DNA from: Urophycis tenuis
Lineage: Eukaryota > Chordata > Actinopteri > Gadiformes > Phycidae
Assembly (NCBI GenBank): GCA_036785325.1
Contig: JAXIVH010000010.1
Span: 3,328,968-3,392,967 of the forward strand
DNA length: 64,000 nucleotides
Direction: 5' to 3'
Part shown: one piece after another, positions 51,994 to 63,174 of the stretch
Position numbering within the stretch: position 1 is the first letter of the stretch
How the letters are laid out: each line of letters opens with the position of its first letter
Made by a program: the position numbers and the translations under genes
The notes under the pieces: model-generated
What the model was told of the DNA's origin: nothing
The model's input: the letters and a program-made list of their open reading frames with translations, nothing else
Database searches by the model: none

Positions 51994-54640
51994 CATCTCC
52001 CCCACCCTCCCAGCACCCACAGGGGACCCCCTCAGAGCTCCCTGAGCGCCGCCCAGAAGGGTGGGGCTACGGTGGCCGACCCTCTGACCTAACCCCCCCT
52101 CACCCCCCCCCCACCCCGCGTCTCTGCTCAGTCTTGGACCCTCAGCCGTGCGTCTTTGGTGCCTTCTGGGTGTTCTTCAGCCGGACCGCCGGGGACCCCT
52201 GTGTGTTCTAGTGGAGCGCCAGAACGGCCAAACCTTCCCTTGTGGTCGTTTCAGCGTCAGAGGAACAACAACAACAACAACAACAACAAGGGGGGGGGGG
52301 GCTCCAGGGGATTTGTGACAGAACATGTCGGGGGAGGAAAGATGTGGTTCGTCATTTAAAGAAGATAATATACACATTTATTCAAGGTTGAAGGCAAGTT
52401 GATTTCCTGAAGGACGGACACTTGAATATGCGGGCGTCTCTTCTCGTGAGTGGAATGGAAAGTAAGGTTTTCATGTCCTGGTTTTCCCTCATGCTATGGC
52501 TCTTCTGGAGTGTCTCCCATGTCTCCGTCATTACCTGTACAGGTGACGCTGAGCACCTCAATCATCAACTTGTGATTTCAAAAGAAGGTCAGCATCATTA
52601 GCTGCAGTTATGGCGTGTGTGCACGTGCGTGCGTGTGTGTGTGCGCGCGCGTACGTGTGCATACATATGTGTGTGTGTGTGTGTGTGCGTGTTCATCTTT
52701 GTGTGTGAAGTCCTGTGCTACCATCCATGTTCATATGAGCTCGCATGCGTCTGGAGACCCAAGAACTCCATCAGAAACATGCTAATCAAGCCGCGGTGGC
52801 GCCGTGTGATGCTAACTGTGCTGTCTGAGACACGCTCTACGTGTTTGTGTTGACGTTGTGCAGGTGGGTCTGGCGACGACGACGTCACTCACAGGGGGGG
52901 GAAGCGTGGACCCCCCCCCCATGGACCATCCATGGTGGACCCCCCTGGTGAGGGACGTGGGGACATCATCCACCAGGAGACATCAAACCCGTTTGTGGAC
53001 AAGCCGGAGAAGACGGCCATTAGGGGGTGGTGACAGAAACCTCCAGCCTGAATGTGTGAGTCCCTCCCCCCACCCTGCCACCCCCCCCCCCCCCCCCTGC
53101 CTCCACCACCACCCCCACCCTTCCACGGCACTATATAATAACAGGAATAATAGCCGGCCAGGAGAAAGCAAACATGTATTTCCATTCTCCGGAGATGCTC
53201 CTTCCTTCCTCCCCCTCCCCATTTGTTTCTCTTTCTTGGCCACATCTGAAAGTGATCGGGGTCAAGGGTCACCGCTGCAGAAATCATTAATACTCGTACG
53301 TATTCAGCGGCTCCCCGGAGGTCACAGGTCGGGGCTAATGAAAGTGTTTGCCGCGGGGCTCCTGTCATCTTCAGCAGCCGCTCGCCGCCGCCACCGCCGT
53401 CGCCGCGGAGACGCAGCTTCCCGCGCTCCAGGAAAAGGAAAAAAAAAAAAGACGGCGGCAGGGCCAAGCGAGGGCTGCCCCGCAATCACGCGCGGGGAGG
53501 CCGGGCCGGGCGCTGGCCCTTGATGTCCGCGCGGCGCCCCCCCCTCCCCCCTCCCCCCCCACCCCCACCCCCGGCCGGTACGCCGTGGCGCCGGGCGCGG
53601 GGTCGGGCTTCAGATAATGGAGATGGAGAAACGCGGCCCCTGCGTGTGTGAAATCCAGGACGGCGTGCGGACGCGTATATCTCGCGCCCCGGCCACATTG
53701 TTACAGTAATGGGAAGGAAATGTTGGGCCGTGTGTGCGTTTGGCCCGTACCCCTCGGCGCTGCCTCGTACCCCTCCGTCTCCTGGGGCCGGACGGGCTGT
53801 GTCTGGCGCTGGTCACGTGACATGTAATATCGGTGGCGGGGGGGGGGGGGGGGGGGGCGGGGAGCGGGTGACCCCCGGTGCAGAATGGGCCAGTAAGTGA
53901 GGTAATCTGGCCTTTCACTCGCCCGGCGACAGGCCCAATCTTTTTTAGGCGCTGTCACACGAAAGGCTCTGACCACTCATTACACTAACGAGAGGGGGGC
54001 TAACGAGAGGGACCGTTTCACCTGCTGCCGGGGCCCGCTGCCTGCCTCCCCCCCTCCCCCCTCCCCCCTCCTCCCCCCCAGCCCCAGCGTCACCCCCCCC
54101 ACACCCCCCCCTCCCCTGCTCGGCAGCCCTGCAGACGGCAGCCATTCAGTCCAGGCAGGTGGCCGCTTATGCACATAATTGCCTACAATTTTAGGCAATG
54201 AATAAAAATGATCTACATTACTCGTCAAAGGTTGTGTACGCATCGCCAAGTGAAATCTATAGAGGACCTCTTTAGAGTCGGGGGAAGAATGGCGCTTATC
54301 GAGGCTGTGTGAGGCGGCGTGGGGAGGAGGGGGAGGGAGGGAGGGAGGGAGGGAGGGGGGGGAGAGGGGGCCGGCGGCGGCCGTTTGTCTCGGGCGCTCT
54401 GGCGTTTGACACGTTGAACTGAGTTCCAATTGAGAGGGAAAAGGACGTCCGTGTTACCGCGGGGTGGGTGGGGGGGGGGAAGCATTCCCGGTGGCGCCGC
54501 ACGGCGCACTGTCCCGCCATCAAACCCCCCCTACCCCCCCCCCCCCCCCCGCTGGATCAAACCCGGCGCCGGGGCCGCGGGTTTGATCCCACGCGCAAAC
54601 GCCATAGCGCGGAGCAAACCCCCCCCCGGGAACACAATGC
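51994..54640. other. GC/C-rich non-coding region
   Basis: No supported exon. It contains many C and G homopolymers (for example 53082-53097 and 53838-53857), an (AAC)n run (52265-52289), a GT/GCGT array (52613-52692), and G-rich blocks near 54316-54370. Isolated AT-rich, repeat-poor pieces, such as 54170-54240 (CATAATTGCCTACAATTTTA), may be conserved elements. Confidence 0.5.
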
Positions 54641-55465
54641 GGCCATTTAAATGCTAATCGCATCCTGGTATGTTGCCCTTACCGAGCAATTAACAAGGCC
54701 TTGGCAATTACATTCAGATGGTCTGTGGCACCTCGCTGCGCCCCCTGCAGACGCCGACGCCTGCTCGCGGACGCTCTGCGCCTGCACGCGGAGAGAGAGA
54801 GAGAGACGCGCACGGCCGGCGCGGACGCCAACGTCGGATTTAATAATTCATATCAATAATAGCACGTGGTCAAGTGAGTTGGCTGATTACAATCAACCTG
54901 CTGATTTGACGAGCGCGGCGCTTTTACGACGTGACATACATTGTTTAGTGGACCAGATTAAGCCTGGAGCCCCCCCCGGCCCACCCCACCCCACCCCACC
55001 CCACCCCACCCCACCCGCCCCATCGAAAGCCTTTCAGTTCTCATTAAAACGACACTCTGCTGTGCGTCCCACTCAGCCCCTCAGGCAGCCCCTAGATAAA
55101 TACAATATATCTGACAGGCATAACCGTACATAACATGACCTTATTAATGCAATCAAGACATTAAAGCGGGTTCTGTTTACAGATGTCATTTAGGGACTGA
55201 CCCTGTTTTGCCCGTGTGCCATTTTGCTCGGTAATTCGATCACAATAAGAGGAATAATGGAAACCGTTTGATTTTTGCGCCGCGCCAACAATGAGGAGGA
55301 CTCTTCTCTCCCTGCGGGACGCCCGGATCGGTGGGTCTTCAGGGCGCTTCCAGATCAATATCCACCACCCCGTCTCCATTCTGTGTCTTCAATGCCACCG
55401 CCACGTTGAACTCATTGGAGCCCACGTGACTTTCCCAGCGGTGTGTGTGTGTGTGTGCGTGTGTG

Positions 55466-55498
<33 letters not shown>

Positions 55499-56506
55499 GT
55501 GTGTGTTTGTACAACGACCACTTTCATTGCTTTTGTGTGCATAAAAAAAAAAATTAAAAAAAATGGGAGGAAAGACTCCCAAATCCTTTCCTTCCAAAAA
55601 ACCTCCCAAAACAATGATGGAGCCCCCCGAGCCCCAAGCCCCCCGAGCCCCCCCCCCCCACTCCCCCCTGAGCCCCCCCCCCTCCCCCCAGAGCACCCCC
55701 CCCTCCCCCACCCCCCGGCCGCGTGTGATGCTGGCGGCCGCGCGTGTTTGACCCCCTGCGGGACCTTTTGCCTTTTTATTAACACCTGCCTGTTAGAGAC
55801 CTGCCGCACGGCGCCGATGGAGCTGATGAGGGAAACCTGCAGCGGGTTCAGCCCGTGTCACGGGCCCGGGCTTTGCTGTTTCCATTTCACAGATGATTAA
55901 TCCCTCTGTGAAGACTCTGGGCCCGGCGAAGACTCCGTGTGTGTGTGTGTGTGTCTGTGTGTGCGTCCGTGTGTGTATGTGTACGTACGTGCGTGTGTGT
56001 GTGTGTGTGTGTGTGTCTCTCTCTCCTGCTTGCGCGGCTCTCTCCTGCTGGCTGCACTCTGGCTGCCTGACTAAAAGGGCCTTTAGAAAATCCTGTGGAG
56101 AGAGATGTGCAGAGAGTGAATGCAGCTGGCTGGAGGTCAGTGTGTGGAGCTTTTTTTTTCTGCCATTGTGTAATTGAGGCTCTGGCAGGCTTTTTTTTTC
56201 CCTCCTCCTCCTCTCCTCTCTCTCTCTCTTCCCCTCCTCTCCTCGGTTCCTTCAGAAAGGGAGTGTGATTGTGAAGTGCCACGAGGGGGTTTTGGGGGAG
56301 GAAAGAGGAGGTACGAGGGGGAGGGATGGGAGGGGGAGGGGGTTTTTTTTATATGAAGGGGGAGGTTAAGTTGACAGGAACAAAAAAGAATGTGTTCCAC
56401 TAATTTCTGCAGGGGCTGGATCAACAATAATAGGCTCAATTTCTTTATTACAAATGTTATAACGGCCTCCCTCCCATTCTGCCCCCCCCCAGCTCCCGCG
56501 CCCGGA
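54641..56506. other. Non-coding region with simple repeats
   Basis: The left 90 bp (54640-54730) look conserved: ATTTAAATGCTAATCGCATC, then GAGCAATTAACAAGGCCTTG. A CCCCA pentamer array lies at 54979-55016, a GT/GCGT array at 55441-55507, a C-rich block at 55619-55718, and GT at 55938-56015. No exon was recognised. Confidence 0.5.
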
Positions 56507-56740
56507 TGCCGCCGCCACCACCACGGCCCACCACCACCACACCACGGACGCCACCACGGCCCACCACCACCACACCACGGACGCCACCACGGCCCACCAT
56601 CACCACCACGGCCCAGCATCACCACCACCACCACCCATGGCCCATCACGGCCCACCGCCACCACCACGCCACGGCCCACCACTACCACCAGGCCACGGCC
56701 CACAACCACGGCCCACCCGCCACCAGGCCACGGCCCACTA
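56507..56740. repeat. CACCACGGCCC minisatellite
   Basis: Irregular tandem copies of CACCACGGCCCACCAC with CACCACACCACGGACG variants over about 230 bp. In translation it gives only Pro/His/Thr repeats. Confidence 0.9.
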
Positions 56741-56922
56741 ACGAGTGGAAGACGGCCTCGCTGGAAGGACCCGGTGTTTTCCTGCAGGAGAGGCCGCGCA
56801 TAATTAGTGCGCTCCACCCCGCCGCATATATTCACCGTAGCCACATGCGGCTGAGGGTCCCGGGGAACGGCTAATCATTCGCGCCAACCAACTCGCAATT
56901 AGCTCCCTGTTCTTTTCCGATT

Positions 56923-57110
<188 letters not shown>

Positions 57111-58524
57111 CAGTCGTCAGACAGCCCCCTATGGAATGGGAGCGTGCGTGACGTGACTCAGAGGGAGGCTACCCAGAAGGCATTCTGATTTAAAGGCAGG
57201 AAGGAGGGTGCGTGGGCGGGGTCCGGTGCGTGCCACCTCCGTCCAAACGGGCCCTCTCTGCCTCTTTGAAAGAGCACCGTCATTGTTCGTTCTGGCATCA
57301 GGATGCCTTGCATTTAGGAAATAATTACCCCGTACCCTGCTGGGTTTATACTCTTTTTCATCTCCTTTAATGGCTTCTTGCTCATTCTCGTTTAATCCCA
57401 AACAGGACGCGATGTGCAGAATCAAGAGCCGGGTCGCGGATGAAAAGAACCATGTCCGCTGCCATCAGGACCAGAAGGGAGAGGAGGTGAGGGACCAGAA
57501 GGGAGAGGAGGTGAGGCCTTTGAAGCCCCACACTTAAAATGCATTAAAGTCGTTCATCTCCCCTCGTTTGTTCGCCCCCTCAAAGTGCAACTGCTGCGCA
57601 TTCTCTCTGCAGCGCGGCGACGCAAAACCCAAAGTTGATCTGCATGCCGGGCCTTTCTTGTTGCTGTTCTTTCAACAAACTAATGACAGCTGTCCTTGTT
57701 GATGTCCCCGGCGGTCCTTTAAAGACGGCCCCCCCCCCCCGCCGCGGCGCCGGCCCAGACTCTCGTTTGGTGCGGCTTCACTCGTCCCGCCCGGCGCCCG
57801 GTGCTCTCGGGGGTTCTGTGGACCGCTTGGGCCCTCGGCGCCGCTCATCCTCGTCTGGGTCGACCACTGGAGCGCCGCGCAAAACACTTTGTTTGACGTC
57901 CGAAACCCGCGATTTACCTTGTTGACCCCCCGGGGGAGAGGAAGACTGAGGCCGGGCGAGGAAGAGTTGGTGAGTGTGAGGAGATGGGAGGAGTGAGTGA
58001 GTGAGTGAGTGTGAGTGAGTGTGCTCTGACATAACATCCGATATTGCAAACTCCACGCCCCCAAAGACCTCTGCTCCTCACTAGGTCCTGTACCAGGTGG
58101 TCTCTGTCCCCTGTGGTCACAACGAAGCACATGAATGAAGACACAAACATTTGAATCCTAAAAGGCAACATGGCCGTTCATGTTGTCTGCATGAATTCCT
58201 GAGATCATGAGGAAGAATCATAAAGTTCTGCTCAACACCGTTATACCTCAATGAGTCTGCTTCAGTTTTCATAACTTCTGTTCTCTTGGAAAACTGTGAC
58301 ATGTAAAAACAAACTCCCTTTTAGCTCCACTGTATTTGTATGTAAACTGTCATCAGTTCAGAGAGATATAAGGAAACATGTTACGTGTTTCAGTCGTGAC
58401 ATTGATGCTTCTGTACTGTTGGTGAAATTAACTTCAGAAAGCAAAATGAGACAATACAATTAGTGGAAAAGGGCAATAATTGATTCAGAGAGCTAGACAA
58501 GTAGCTGGAAACCAGATTCACTGG
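57111..58524. other. Non-coding region
   Basis: No supported exon. A 22-bp motif (GGACCAGAAGGGAGAGGAGG, then TGA) is tandemly duplicated at 57468-57513. A C run lies at 57730-57740 and a GAGT repeat at 57984-58020. Confidence 0.5.
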
Positions 58525-58813
58525 AAATATGTGTGTGTCTGGGCATGAATGTGTGTGTCTGTCTGTGTCTGTGTCTGTGTGTATGTGTGTGTGTGTCTGG
58601 GCATATGAGTGTGTGACTGTGTGTGTGTCTGTCTCGGCATGTGAGTGTCTGTGTGTGTCTGGGCATGTGTGTGTCTGGGCACGTGAGTGTGTGTGTGTGT
58701 ATGTGTATGCACATGCGCATGCTTGTGTCTATGTTTTTGTGTTTGTGCGTGTGTCTGCGGTGTGTTTGTGTGTCTGGGCGTGTATGTGTGTGTGAGCGTG
58801 CATGTGTGCTTGC

Positions 58814-58864
<51 letters not shown>

Positions 58865-58930
58865 AGTGCGCGCGCGCGTGTGTGTGTGTGTGTGTGTGTG
58901 TGTGAGTGCACGCGTGTGTGTGTGTGTGTG
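58525..58930. repeat. GT-rich array
   Basis: An imperfect GT array with GGGCATGTG, GCGCGC and CTGTGT interruptions over about 400 bp. Confidence 0.95.
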
Positions 58931-59031
58931 GGGTGAGAGACGGAGCAGGGAGGAAACGGGTGTTATGATCTAATCGTCCCTCAGCTGTTACATGATCACC
59001 TCTTCAGCTGTTTTGGATCACGGTGTTTGGT

Positions 59032-59077
59032 TAATCAGGTCCTCAGACGACGGTGCTGCCGTCTGAGGACCTGATTA
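59032..59077. repeat. Perfect 18-bp inverted repeat with 10-nt loop
   Basis: TAATCAGGTCCTCAGACG at 59032-59049 and its exact reverse complement at 59060-59077 flank ACGGTGCTGC. It is followed by a GC-rich 200-bp stretch (59150-59290). No gene is nearby. Confidence 0.97.
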
Positions 59078-60790
59078 TGTATTTACAGGCCGACGGTCGT
59101 CCTGTTGCTGCCTGCCGTACCCACGGCCCTGTTATCGTGAGCCACAGCTGCGGGGTTCCGCGCTGTTCCGCGCCGGGAGACCCAGCTGAATAGCCGCGCC
59201 GCTCGCCGCGGTTCTCCGGGCAGCCCGGCGCGTTCCCTGGCGCCGCGCGGAACACGCTGTCGTCGGGCCGCCTCGGTGCCCGCGGGGGGAACGTGGGAAC
59301 GCGTTCTCACAAAGTACAGCGCTGTTTGTGTGTTGACTTTTCAGTTTGTTTGTGTTTGTAATGGTAGTCGTCGTAGTAATAGTAGTCGTCAGTATGGAGT
59401 GGAAATTGATAGTGGGTTCTTTTGTATTGTAATTTTAAGTGCTTCAAGTGGAAATTGGAACAACTTAAAGTAAAATACTTTTACTTAATTGCACCTCCCA
59501 TTAAGGTCCACAATGAATAAACGACAACTCATCTCAGTCGTTAGAAGTAATGTTGTGTGCGGGTCAGGGAGGTCAGCGCCAGAAGATTGACTTCGGTTCG
59601 GGAACTGTTATCGCACTCTTCCAACCGCGCTCAGAAGTTTTTTTGTATGTCAAACATCTCTTGCGGCAAAGTTGGCAGCTCCACGTCGAAAGGGAACTTG
59701 TTTCCCCTCAGACTTTTTCTTTTAAAACCTTTCCCGACACGAAGATGTGGCCGTCGGAGCGGGGAGGAGATGGCCATAAATCAGGTGATTCATGACATGT
59801 GGACATCAGTAGCAGGAAGAGGGGGTTTCCCCCCCCCCCCTCCTGTGTTGCGTGTGTTTTTCTGACTGCACCGAAACGCAATAAATCTCTGTGTGTTTTA
59901 AACAGGTAAACGGCAGCTCCCGGGGCCCGCCTGTCAAACAATGCCCACATCAAAGTGTTGATGGTTGACAAGTGAGGAGTCACTTCCCTTGTCCAGAGAG
60001 CAGCTCACACCTGTATGGAGATGATTACAGGTAGATCTGGCTGCCCCTAATTGTACGATAAACGCCGCTCTCAGCCCTAATGGCGGCTGCTCTGCCGGCT
60101 GGAGACGCCAGACGCCATTTTGCTGTCGCCCCGCTCTTCTGTTTTCCTTCCAGCGCTGTTGAGATGATGATACGCTGAAGGACTATTCAGGGCCCGCACG
60201 GCAAGACAAACTGCAATCTCAGCTTTAATGTGCGAGCGGAAGAAAGAGAATCCCGGAATGAGGCAAATAAGCCAATTTGATCTGTTGTTCGCGGCGTCCG
60301 CGGCGGCTAGTTTTTGTGAGTTTTTATTTATTTATTTTAGCGTGCCGGCGGGACATCATTGGATCATCCCTCGGCGCGGCGCTCGGCCGCAGCGCGCCGG
60401 CGCCGCGGTGCTTTCAGTTTAAAAAAATGGGTAAATGTGGCGTTTACAACACAATATATGTCCAATTGATCCTGGTTTCAGTGATAATGTCCCTCAATTG
60501 GTCCCATTGTGGGAGGCCGGGAGGCGTCCTCTGAACAGCCTCGCGGCAGCCTTATCAGACACCGCTGATAACGACCCATCGATCGGACCCGCTAAAGGTT
60601 AAAGCCCCAGAAAGGCCCGTTGTGCCGGAGCGGGGGGATTTGAGGCGCTGGGGTCCGGGGGTGGGGGGGTGGGTGGGGGGGGGGCTCGTTCAGCTGGAAT
60701 ACACACAGCGTCGGCTCCGACAGAACGCCATAATGAAGGCCCTGCTTTCATCCTCGGCTTCTCTGTTGGAGACAGTACATCATTTACTGT
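59078..60790. other. Non-coding region, partly conserved-looking
   Basis: No supported exon. The part 59990-60540 alternates GC-rich pieces with AT-rich repeat-poor pieces (for example TGATTACAGGTAGATCTGGC, CTAATTGTACGATAAACGCC, CCAATTGATCCTGGTTTCAG) and could contain enhancers. Confidence 0.4.
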
Positions 60791-60982
60791 GGGGGGAGAG
60801 AGAGGGGGAGGGGGGGGGGGGATGGAGAGAGGGAGAGGGAGGGGGAGAGAGAGAGGGAGGGAGGGAGAAAGAGAGAGGGAAGGAGAGAGAGAGAGAGAGG
60901 GAGGGAGGGGAGAGAGAATCCTGTACTGTGAGAGAGGGAGAGGGCATCAATTACTGTGGAGAGAGAGATCATCCTGTGCTGT

Positions 60983-61016
<34 letters not shown>

Positions 61017-61055
61017 CATCATCTACTGAGTGGAGAGGGAGAGAGAGAGAGAGAG
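60791..61055. repeat. GA-rich purine array
   Basis: About 265 bp of GAGAGA and GGGAGG repeats, broken by partly repeated ATCATC-TACTGTGGAGAG-like units. Confidence 0.95.
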
Positions 61056-61119
61056 CACATGGATCCAATCCCTTTACAGTACACTGTGTGTGGTGTGTGC
61101 GTGTGCGTGCGCGTGAGAC

Positions 61120-61640
61120 CGCGTCCAGGTCCACGTTCGTTTGAAGTCTGCTTCGGAGGCGACTCGGCGCTCGTTTGGACGCGGGCGTAATTGTGGCCGC
61201 GTCCAAAGATCAAAGGCTCGCCGCCTCACTGATGTTACCCAGGAGAGGCTCTCCTCCGCGCCGAGGACGGCCGCCCGCTGCCCCCTGCTCTCCCTCCCAC
61301 ACCCTCCCCCGGCCCCTCCCCCGGCCCTCCCCCAGCCCTCCCTCTCCCTCCAGCCATGCGCCGCCCTCCCCCCCCCCCCCCCTTCCCCTGCACATCCCCG
61401 CTCGTAAAAAATGATTAAGGCGGCGTGGGCCGCGTGTTTACGGCTGAGAGGCGGGTCGCGTGAGAGTCCGTCCTGAGGCCGCCGCCGCCGCCGCCAGAGC
61501 TGGGACTGCGGTAACGGCGCCCGCCATGGCGGGGGAGGGAACAGACACCGAGGGTGACGTGGCGGCAGGTATTCAGCTGCAGAGTTTGTGTCCACCTGTC
61601 CGCCTGCGGTCGGCCCGGTGCTGGCCGGTGGTGGACGCTA
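61120..61640 (+). promoter_or_regulatory. GC-rich, CpG-dense region with a possible first exon
   Basis: The region is dense in CpG, with GCC repeats (61481-61496). An ATG in a perfect Kozak setting (GCCCGCCATGG, ATG at 61526) opens a 43-nt reading frame MAGEGTDTEGDVAAG that ends at GCGGCAG|GTATTC, a possible donor at 61569. By human synteny the next gene on this strand would be sp3, but the peptide does not resemble the known Sp3 start. No second exon was found before the window ends. It may be the first exon of an unrecognised gene, or chance. Confidence 0.2.
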
Positions 61641-61807
61641 GGCGGTTAGCACCAGGCAGCTAGCACCAGGCGGCTAGCGCCAGGCGGTTAGCGCCAGGCG
61701 GCTAGCGCCAGGCGGTTAGCGCCAGGCGGCTAGCGCCAGGCGGCTAGCGCCAGGCGGTTAGCGCCAGGCGGCTAGCGCCAGGCGGCTAGCACCAGGCCGT
61801 TAGCACC
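61641..61807. repeat. 14-bp minisatellite GGCGGYTAGCGCCA
   Basis: About 12 tandem copies of GGCGGCTAGCGCCA, alternating with GGCGGTTAGCGCCA and GCACCA variants. The unit is itself close to an inverted repeat (GGCG...CGCC). Confidence 0.95.
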
Positions 61808-62093
61808 CTTAATTGTGCTGCCCGGCGCCAGCGGGCGAGGGGGGGGGGAGGGGGAGGGGGGAGCGGAGGCCAGCGCTTCCTGCGCGCCGCGGTCCCGCAT
61901 GTGCTGCTGCTGCGGTGGGCTTCGCCCCGCTCTGCTTGCGGTAATGTGCGGCAAAGTACAGCGGAGCCTCTTAAGGAGCGGCGGTGACCTTTAAGAAAGG
62001 CGGCAGCGTGACCCCAGTGAGTGCCGGCACCCCGGCTGTTCTGCAGCGCCGGGTAACAGCATGGTGCGGGGCTCTTATTAACACACTGCCCGC

Positions 62094-62183
62094 CTGTGTG
62101 TGTGTGTGTGTCTGCATCTGCATGTGTGTGTGTGTGTGTGTGTGTCTACATCTGCATGTGTGTGTGTGTGTGTGGGTGTGCGC

Positions 62184-62222
<39 letters not shown>

Positions 62223-62660
62223 TGTCTGCATGTGTGTGTGTGTGTCTGCGTGTATGTGCGTGTGTGCCTGTGTGTGTGTCTGCGTGTGTGTCTGTGTGTG
62301 TGTGTGCGCTTGTGTGTGTATGTGTGTGTGCCTGTGTCTGTGTGTGTGTGTCTGTGTGCGTGTGCATGTGTGTGCGTGTCTGCTTGTGTGTGTGTGTCTG
62401 TATTTGTGTGTGTGTGTGTCTGTGTGTATGTGTGTTTGTTCTTGTGTGTGTCTGTGTGTATGTGTGTGTGCCTGTGTGTCTGCGTGTGTGTGTGTGCCTG
62501 TGTGTGTCTGTGTCTGTATGTGTGTGTGTGTGTATCTGCGTGCGTGTCTGTGTGTGTGTGCGTGTGTGTGTGTGCGCGCGTGCGCGTGTGTGTCTGTATG
62601 TGTGTGTGCCTGTGTGTGTGTGTGTGTGTCTGCGTGTGTCTGTGCGTGTGTGCGTGTACA
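62094..62660. repeat. GT-rich array
   Basis: About 565 bp of GTGT with CTGTGT, GCGTGT and CTGCATGT variants, the longest simple-repeat block in the window. Long open frames in it are repeat artefacts. Confidence 0.97.
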
Positions 62661-62880
62661 TTCCACATGCGTGCACCCATGAATGTGTGCTGTTTCTTTT
62701 ACTCCACGTGACGTGTGAATGTGTTGGTGTTCCGGGTGTTCAACAGGTTGTACTTGGTGGTGCTCGTTACAGGACACATCGTTCCTCAAACTTCCGCGCT
62801 CCGTTGTCACCTGAAGAGGCTGGCGTGGAGGCGGACGTCCTCGGAGCTCGTCCCCCACAAGGTGACTGAGCCTGCACGCA

Positions 62881-62896
62881 CGCACATGCACATGCT

Positions 62897-62929
<33 letters not shown>

Positions 62930-62956
62930 ACACGCACGCACATGCACACGCTCACA

Positions 62957-62987
<31 letters not shown>

Positions 62988-62991
62988 CACG

Positions 62992-63030
<39 letters not shown>

Positions 63031-63174
63031 TCACACACACACACACAGACACACACACATGTTCACACACACACACACATGTTCACACACACACACACAC
63101 AGACACACACACACACACACACACGTGCTCACACACACACACACACATGCTCACACACACACATTCACTTATGG
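62881..63174. repeat. CA-rich array
   Basis: About 290 bp of CA repeats with ATGTTCACAC and GCTCACAC interruptions. It lies 220 bp from the GT array, so the two can pair as opposite strands (GT left, CA right). Confidence 0.97.

Noticed and set aside
56137..56844. A 235-residue minus-strand open frame
   Set aside because: A Trp/Val/Gly repeat read from the CACCACGGCCC minisatellite; no family resemblance and no splice context.
62756..62870. Possible exon after an AACAG acceptor-like site
   Set aside because: The reading frame has no recognisable motif, lies between repeat arrays, and has no partner exon.
62078..62933. Open frames of 170-320 residues on both strands
   Set aside because: They are His-Thr or Cys-Val repeats from GT/CA arrays.
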